Position numbers and translations under genes: made by a program. A stretch of 8,539 nt of DNA, taken from the NCBI GenBank assembly GCA_030447145.1, contig JAUJLY010000102.1:1-8539 (forward strand), given 5' to 3'. Positions 5,995 to 8,539 of the stretch are shown here, piece after piece. Source of the DNA: Thermomicrobiales bacterium. GTDB lineage: Bacteria; Chloroflexota; Chloroflexia; Thermomicrobiales; UBA6265. The notes beneath the pieces were generated by a model. The model was not told the DNA's origin. It worked only from the letters and a program-made list of their open reading frames with translations, and searched no databases. Position 1 is the stretch's first letter; the number at the start of each line of letters is the position of its first letter.

Positions 5995-8148
5995 ATGAAC
6001 GAGTTGTTTCTTTATGCCTTGCCGGTCGTGGTCTTCGGACTGGTCGCGATCGGCTTTGCAGTCTGGCTCGCAAGAGATGTCCTCTCGCGTGACCAGGGGA
6101 CCGCGGCGATGCAGGACATTTCCGGCCGCATCTTCGAGGGTGCGGTCGCTTATTTGAACCGGCAGTACCGCACCATCGGTATGCTGGCCATCGTTGTGGC
6201 CATCGTCATGGGCCTTCTGGTGGCGATCTTCGAGCGCGAGCATCAGGCAGCCCGGGGTGTCGTGACTGCTCTTGCCTTCCTTGTTGGCGCCATTCTCTCC
6301 GGTATCTCCGGCTTCATCGGTATGTACGTTGCCGTGAAGAGCAATGTCCGCACGGCCGCTGCGGCGCAAAAAGGCGTCGGACACGCACTCGTCGTCGCCT
6401 TGCGCGGCGGCGCCGTTTCCGGGTTGCTCGTTGTCGCCCTCGGACTGCTCGGCGTTCTCGGCGTCTATGGGGTGGTCTACCAATTCGCTGAAGGAGAGCT
6501 TCCCCAGATCGCTGAGACGCCCTTCTGGATCGTTGGTTTCGCGTTTGGCGCAAGCTTTGTCGCCCTCTTCGCTCAGCTCGGGGGCGGCATTTACACCAAG
6601 GCTGCCGATGTCGGGGCAGACCTCGTGGGCAAGGTCGAGGCTGGTATCCCGGAAGACGATCCGCGAAATCCGGCCGTCATCGCGGACCTCGTTGGGGACA
6701 ACGTGGGAGACTGCGCCGGCCGGGGTGCAGACATCTTCGAGTCATCTGCCGCCGAGATGATCGGCGCGATGATTCTCGGGGTCGCCCTCTTCCGCGCCTC
6801 CGGTGGCGATACCGATAGCAGCGATATTTTCTGGATCTTCTTCCCGCTGGTTGTAGGAGCATTCGGACTCGTTGCCTCGATTGTCGGTGTGTTTGCTGTC
6901 AAACCAAGCGGCACCATCAGGGACCCAATGACTGAGCTCAACAAGGGGTTCTACGTCACTGCAGGACTGTCCGCTCTCTTCCTCGTCATCATTTGTATGT
7001 TCCTGCCCTTCGGCAAGTGGCAATTTGCGCTGTGCGGCCTCGTCGGCCTCGCCACATCCTTTGCGTTCGTCTACATCACCCAGTACTACACAGAGCAGAA
7101 ATATCGACCGGTACGCGACATTGCCGAGGCCTCCAAGACCGGGCCGGCTACCAATATTATTTCGGGTATCTCCGTCGGCTTTGAGACGACTGGTCTTCCG
7201 GCAATCACCATTGGAGCTGCTATTTTAGCCTCCTACGGCCTCGGTCAGACGGTGGATGGATTCACGGAAGACATTGGCGTCTCGGCCGGCATCTTCGGAA
7301 CCGCTGTCGCCACCATGGGCATGCTCATGACAGCGGCCTACATCCTGGCCATGGACACGTTCGGCCCCATTACCGACAACGCTGGCGGCATCATCGAGAT
7401 GAGCGGTGCTCCGGATGAGGTCCGGGATGTCACCGATATGCTCGACTCCGCCGGAAACACCACCAAGGCCCTCACCAAGGGCTATGCCGTTGGTACAGCG
7501 TCTCTCGCAGCCTTCCTGCTCTTCTCGGCGTTTCTCGATGAGGTCGATCGCTTTAGTACCGGCACCATCGAGCGTGTCGTGAACATCGCCGAGCCGCGGG
7601 TCTTTGTAGGCGCCCTGCTGGGTGCCACGCTGGTCTACGTCTTCTCCGCTTTCTCAATTCGCGCGGTCGGACGTTCCGCGACGGCGATGATCGAGGAAGT
7701 GCGTCGTCAATTCGCTGAGGATCCCGGGATCATGCTGGGCACCTCAACACCTAATTACCGGCGATGTGTCGATATCTCTGTACGGAGCGCCCTGCGCGAG
7801 ATGATCCTGCCTGGGACGCTGGCCGTCGTTGTGCCGATCCTTGTCGGTGTTTTCCTTCGCTGGGAAGCCGCAGCCGGAACGCTCATGGTTGGCACGATCG
7901 TTGGCGTGCTCATGGCGATGGTCATGAATAACGGCGGAGGTGCATGGGACAACGCGAAGAAGGCGATCGAGGCCGGGCATCTTTCCGAGGGCGGCAAGGT
8001 TCTCGGAAAGGGCAGTGACGCCCACGCCGCCGCAGTGGTTGGGGATACCGTAGGCGACCCGTGGAAGGACACCGCCGGCCCGTCGTTGCACGTCCTGGTG
8101 AAACTGCTTGCGACGATCACGCTCGTGCTCGCCCCCCTCTTTATCTAG
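5995..8148 (+). CDS. hppA: Membrane-bound pyrophosphatase, K+-independent-type proton pump
   Basis: This integral membrane homodimer couples hydrolysis of pyrophosphate to two phosphates with proton export, conserving energy from biosynthetic PPi. The product is 717 residues, in the family range, and is almost entirely transmembrane (about 16 helices expected). The family signature occupies 205-250: D-V-G-A-D-L-V-G-K, then I-P-E-D-D-P-R-N-P (218-226) and D-N-V-G-D-C-A-G-R-G-A-D (235-246), holding the Asp and Lys residues that bind Mg2+ and PPi. The second acidic motif is D-N-A-G-G-I-I-E-M-S (461-470). The C-terminal one, T-V-G-D-P-W-K-D-T-A-G-P (685-696), has Trp690 where Phe or Leu is usual. 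Lys491 and Thr494 in G-N-T-T-K-A-L-T occupy the Ala460/Gly463 positions of the Carboxydothermus enzyme; Lys there replaces the K+ ion, so K+-independent proton pumping is predicted. Start is set by the AGGGAGG RBS. Transcription likely ends at the 8165-8191 hairpin. Confidence 0.96.
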   Translation: MNELFLYALPVVVFGLVAIGFAVWLARDVLSRDQGTAAMQDISGRIFEGAVAYLNRQYRTIGMLAIVVAIVMGLLVAIFEREHQAARGVVTALAFLVGAILSGISGFIGMYVAVKSNVRTAAAAQKGVGHALVVALRGGAVSGLLVVALGLLGVLGVYGVVYQFAEGELPQIAETPFWIVGFAFGASFVALFAQLGGGIYTKAADVGADLVGKVEAGIPEDDPRNPAVIADLVGDNVGDCAGRGADIFESSAAEMIGAMILGVALFRASGGDTDSSDIFWIFFPLVVGAFGLVASIVGVFAVKPSGTIRDPMTELNKGFYVTAGLSALFLVIICMFLPFGKWQFALCGLVGLATSFAFVYITQYYTEQKYRPVRDIAEASKTGPATNIISGISVGFETTGLPAITIGAAILASYGLGQTVDGFTEDIGVSAGIFGTAVATMGMLMTAAYILAMDTFGPITDNAGGIIEMSGAPDEVRDVTDMLDSAGNTTKALTKGYAVGTASLAAFLLFSAFLDEVDRFSTGTIERVVNIAEPRVFVGALLGATLVYVFSAFSIRAVGRSATAMIEEVRRQFAEDPGIMLGTSTPNYRRCVDISVRSALREMILPGTLAVVVPILVGVFLRWEAAAGTLMVGTIVGVLMAMVMNNGGGAWDNAKKAIEAGHLSEGGKVLGKGSDAHAAAVVGDTVGDPWKDTAGPSLHVLVKLLATITLVLAPLFI

Positions 8149-8164
8149 TTGCTCATGTCTTGTC

Positions 8165-8191
8165 GAACGGAGGGCGTTGTGCCCTCCGTTC
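8165..8191 (+). terminator. Strong hairpin after hppA
   Basis: GAACGGAGGGC (8165-8175) pairs perfectly with GCCCTCCGTTC (8181-8191), 11 bp with a 5-nt loop, 16 nt after the hppA stop. The downstream bases (ACTGTGTGACAG) lack a U-tract, so it may be a U-less terminator, a 3'-end stabiliser or an attenuator before the next gene, which begins 29 nt later. Confidence 0.6.
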
Positions 8192-8220
8192 ACTGTGTGA
8201 CAGAAGGACATTGCTCGGAG

Positions 8221-8539
8221 ATGACCAGCACCAAACAACGGATCGGCGTCATAGGCGGAGGATTCGCCGGTCTCACGGCTGCTCTCAGGCTGGCCCAGGC
8301 TGGTCATGACGTGACACTGTGGGAAAAGGGACGATTCGGCGGCCAGGCAGCCACGATCCCGTACGGTGACACCCGGATCGAGATCTTCTACCATCACCTC
8401 TTCCAGAGTGATACCTCTATCACTGCGTTGGCGGAGGAACTGGGCATCGGCGACAAGCTGATGTGGTTGCCGTCCAATGTCGGTTACTATTCGGGCGGAA
8501 GGATATTGCCGCTCAATGGAGCGATTGACCTCCTTAAGC
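8221..8539 (+). CDS. FAD/NAD(P)-binding oxidoreductase, amine-oxidase/protoporphyrinogen-oxidase-like (3'-truncated)
   Basis: Only the first 106 residues are in the window. They begin with a Rossmann dinucleotide fold, I-G-V-I-G-G-G-F-A-G-L (8-18), continuing through a second strand (D-V-T-L-W-E-K, ~30-36) whose Glu35 would bind the adenine ribose. A G-G-Q-A segment (40-43) follows, as in NAD(P)-binding-8 and flavin amine oxidase families. The segment F-Y-H-H-L-F (56-61) followed by a helix rich in Glu and Leu recalls a subgroup of uncharacterised FAD oxidoreductases related to protoporphyrinogen oxidase and phytoene desaturase. Substrate cannot be told from this part. ATG 8221 is supported by the immediate Rossmann start; GAAGGA (8203-8208) lies 12 nt upstream, and a GGAG directly abutting the ATG is too close. 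It lies in the same direction as hppA, but the intervening hairpin suggests separate or attenuated expression. Confidence 0.85.
   Translation, partial: MTSTKQRIGVIGGGFAGLTAALRLAQAGHDVTLWEKGRFGGQAATIPYGDTRIEIFYHHLFQSDTSITALAEELGIGDKLMWLPSNVGYYSGGRILPLNGAIDLLK

Noticed and set aside
1..8539. Mobile element, CRISPR array, tRNA/rRNA or toxin-antitoxin system
   Set aside because: No terminal inverted repeats, transposase or integrase motifs, regular repeats, tRNA cloverleaf or paired small ORFs were seen.

Overview
The window reads as an ordinary bacterial chromosome segment of moderately high GC. It carries conserved housekeeping genes and shows no sign of phage, plasmid, insertion sequence or CRISPR. 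Protein flavour suggests a Chloroflexota-like (possibly Thermomicrobia-like) bacterium: a GyrA without the long insertion and acidic tail of the proteobacterial enzyme, a K+-independent-type membrane pyrophosphatase with the D-C-A-G-R-G-A-D signature, and a flavoprotein with a Y-H-H-L-F segment. This assignment is an impression from the translations, not a database result.

Layout: (1) 1-2379 (+), gyrA lacking its first ~39 codons. (2) 2380-2458, a short convergent spacer with small hairpins. (3) 2459-3853 (-), an unrecognised polytopic membrane protein with a ~200-residue Arg/Pro-rich hydrophilic N-terminus. (4) 3854-4288, a 435-nt divergent spacer with one DnaA-box match, candidate promoters for both flanking genes, and a cluster of inverted repeats able to form two mutually exclusive folds. 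(5) 4289-5065 (+), an MscS-family channel, followed almost without gap by (6) 5068-5676 (+), nadD. (7) 5677-5994, a 318-nt leader. (8) 5995-8148 (+), a membrane-bound proton-pumping pyrophosphatase (hppA). (9) An 11-bp perfect hairpin in the 72-nt spacer that follows. (10) 8221 to the window end (+), the N-terminal part of an FAD/NAD(P)-binding oxidoreductase.

The genes do not form one obvious pathway. The channel and nadD look like a two-gene, translationally coupled unit. NadD makes dinucleotide and releases pyrophosphate, which HPPase can hydrolyse to pump protons, so their proximity is metabolically plausible but not proof of co-regulation. I see no clear undescribed system. The best leads are the bistable inverted-repeat cluster upstream of the unknown membrane protein, the unusual Ser at the GyrA position equivalent to E. 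coli Gly81, and the unknown membrane protein itself.
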